Shown piece by piece: positions 62,619 to 64,000 of a stretch of 64,000 nucleotides of DNA (the stretch's first letter is position 1; each line of letters begins with the position of its first letter). The notes under the pieces were generated by a model. That model did no database searches, was not told where the DNA came from, and saw only the letters and a program-made list of their open reading frames with translations. Source of the stretch: Terasakiella sp. SH-1 (GTDB lineage Bacteria; Pseudomonadota; Alphaproteobacteria; Rhodospirillales; Terasakiellaceae); the NCBI RefSeq assembly GCF_004564135.1, contig NZ_CP038255.1, positions 2,157,501-2,221,500 of the forward strand, read 5' to 3'. Both the position numbers and the translations under genes were made by a program.

Positions 62619-64000
62619 ATGGGGAAAACATCAGGGGCAATCTCAGCCGGACATCCCAAAACGGCAGAAGCAGGCGCACGCATGTTCGAAGAAGGCGGCA
62701 ACGCCTTTGATGCCATCTTGGCCGCCATGTGTGCCTCTTGCGTGGTTGAACCTGTCCTGTCTTCCCTTGGCGGGGGTGGTTTTCTGCTTGCCCATGAACA
62801 GGATCAAAGCCCAGTCCTTTATGATTTTTTCACCCAAACCCCAAAGCAACGCCGCACCGATTCTGAATTTTATCCCATTTTGGCGGATTTTGGCACAGTC
62901 ACACAGGAATTTCACATCGGGCGAGGCTCGATTGCCACACCGGGTGTCGTAAAAGGGCTTTTTGAGGCCCATCTGGAACTTGCCAGCCTCCCCATGGACG
63001 TCATCGTCGCCCCAGCTATTGAACTCGCTCGCGACGGGGTGCACGTTAACACCATGCAGGCCCAAATTTTCGATATTGTCGAAGCCATCTTCGTCGCCTC
63101 AGAAGACAGCAAGGCCCTTTATGGAAGCGCACGCAATGACCGTGCCTTACTTGGTGAAGGTGAAATTCAGAAAAACCCGGATATGGCAAACCTGTTTGAA
63201 GCCCTTGCGAAAGAAGGAGGAGAGCTGTTTTACGAAGGCGATATTGCCCGCCTGATTGAAAATGACAGCTGGGACCACGGTGGTCATTTGAGCATGGCAG
63301 ACCTGAAAGAATACCGCGTCGAAAAACGCACCCCCTTGCGCGTAGATTATGCTCGTTCGCACTTTTATACCAACCCGGCCCCCTCAACAGGTGGCCTGCT
63401 GATTGCTTTTGCCCTGGAACTGATCAAGACAGCAGGTTTCCGCGACTTGTCTTTTGGCTCAAAAGATCATGTGGAACGGCTCAGCCAAATCATGGCCCTG
63501 ACCAACAAGGCACGTCTTGATGCCGCTCTGGTCGATGGTGTTGAACAGGCCCAACTCAAAATGTTGGATCAAGATTTCCTCCAGCTTTATCGCAAGGAAA
63601 TTTATGGTCGCCCCACTGCATTGCGTGGCACCACCCATATGAGCGCCATTGACAAGCATGGCAATGCGGCCTCCCTAACCACGTCTAACGGGGAAGGTTG
63701 CGGCCATATCCTGCCGACAACCGGAGTGATGCTCAACAACATGCTGGGCGAAGAAGACATCAACCCCCACGGGTTTAACCAATGGCCGACCGATACCCGC
63801 ATGTGTTCCATGATGTCACCAACCCTGCTGCTGCGCGACGACGGGATCAATGTGGCCTTGGGCTCTGGCGGGTCCAATCGCATTCGCACGGCTGTTTTGC
63901 AAGTACTGGTCAATCTGCTTGAATTTGGCATGAATTTGGAACAGGCCGTTGCTGCCCCACGCATGCATTTTGAACGCGGCCTGTTGAATATCGAACCGGG
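62619..64000 (+). CDS. ggt: gamma-glutamyltransferase (partial, runs off the right edge)
   Basis: At least 460 residues of a gamma-glutamyltransferase, which cleaves glutathione and moves or hydrolyses the gamma-glutamyl group. The N-terminus (KTAEAGARMFEEGGNAFDAILA) and GGGGFLLAHE are typical. The autocatalytic nucleophile Thr is in RGTTHMSAIDKHGNAASLT, followed by GSGGSNRIRTAV. No signal peptide is visible, so it may be cytosolic, in contrast to E. coli Ggt. The C-terminus is missing. Confidence 0.9.
   Translation, partial: MGKTSGAISAGHPKTAEAGARMFEEGGNAFDAILAAMCASCVVEPVLSSLGGGGFLLAHEQDQSPVLYDFFTQTPKQRRTDSEFYPILADFGTVTQEFHIGRGSIATPGVVKGLFEAHLELASLPMDVIVAPAIELARDGVHVNTMQAQIFDIVEAIFVASEDSKALYGSARNDRALLGEGEIQKNPDMANLFEALAKEGGELFYEGDIARLIENDSWDHGGHLSMADLKEYRVEKRTPLRVDYARSHFYTNPAPSTGGLLIAFALELIKTAGFRDLSFGSKDHVERLSQIMALTNKARLDAALVDGVEQAQLKMLDQDFLQLYRKEIYGRPTALRGTTHMSAIDKHGNAASLTTSNGEGCGHILPTTGVMLNNMLGEEDINPHGFNQWPTDTRMCSMMSPTLLLRDDGINVALGSGGSNRIRTAVLQVLVNLLEFGMNLEQAVAAPRMHFERGLLNIEP

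Noticed and set aside
1-64000. Insertion sequences, prophage or integrative elements
   Set aside because: No transposase, integrase or phage structural gene is visible, and composition and gene order are those of core chromosome.

Overview
The window looks like ordinary chromosome from an alphaproteobacterium, most likely of the Rhodospirillales/marine spirillum type. The gene neighbourhoods support this: pyrB-pyrC'-plsY-dprA-topA-rnr-ctp-rpmG, fabD-fabG-acpP-fabF-mltG with yicC-gmk, rpsF-rpsR-DUF2232-rplI-dnaB-alr-mlaE-mlaF-radA-cvpA-purF, the DUF2312 protein, and a 41-residue zinc-free bL36. Base composition is close to even and codon use is uniform. I see no phage, transposase, integrase or CRISPR array. 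The genus cannot be fixed from this sequence alone.

Layout. 1-13137, nearly all minus strand: the start of rpmG with its promoter, an S41 protease, RNase R, topoisomerase I, DprA, PlsY, a dihydroorotase-like protein that has lost its metal ligands, aspartate carbamoyltransferase, an AEC transporter, an O-methyltransferase and RuvX. 13270-17704, plus strand: four exported proteins (SH3, ChaN-PDZ, M1-like gluzincin, PCuAC copper chaperone). 17753-26953: gmk and yicC, then a small islet (SDR, a Cys-rich small protein, a degenerate GGDEF/EAL protein, a bacteriohemerythrin), then mltG and the fatty-acid synthesis cluster. 27047-29940: an ArsR-controlled permease and a FetAB-like exporter. 30162-41645, plus strand: ribosomal proteins S6, S18 and L9, a REP-bracketed GIY-YIG gene on the other strand, DnaB, alanine racemase, MlaEF, RadA, CvpA, PurF and an SDR. 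41689-47476: a small unknown, a FadR-type regulator divergent from an N-formylglutamate amidohydrolase/YbdK ligase pair, a REC-Hpt protein, DUF2312 and proline dehydrogenase. Then bL36, tRNA-Val(GAC) and an RND efflux pair. 52527-64000: a second amidohydrolase, a PleD-like diguanylate cyclase, a periplasmic solute-binding protein, a Memo-AMMECR1 fusion, CysQ, a GNAT protein, the ubiT-ubiU-ubiV operon for oxygen-independent ubiquinone synthesis, a Sua5-type tRNA t6A enzyme and a gamma-glutamyltransferase cut by the right edge.

Two intergenic repeat families run through the window. One is a REP-like palindrome family (cores CCCCGC...GCGAGGA and TTCCCAA..TTGGGAA) at seven loci, often in inverted pairs. 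One set brackets a GIY-YIG endonuclease gene whose start and stop codons lie inside the repeats; another appears to supply the Shine-Dalgarno sequence of alr. The second family is a 68-bp element seen at 19366 and 55861. Other regulatory signals are an S6:S18-type leader before rpsF, a shared palindromic operator before both the arsR-like gene and its permease, and good sigma70-like promoters for rpmG, rpsF and tRNA-Val. The only gap near 300 bases, 47926-48225, holds the tRNA promoter and an inverted repeat but no gene. Signs of lifestyle (ubiTUV, bacteriohemerythrin, c-di-GMP proteins, copper chaperone, RND pump) fit a flexible aerobic/microaerobic aquatic bacterium.
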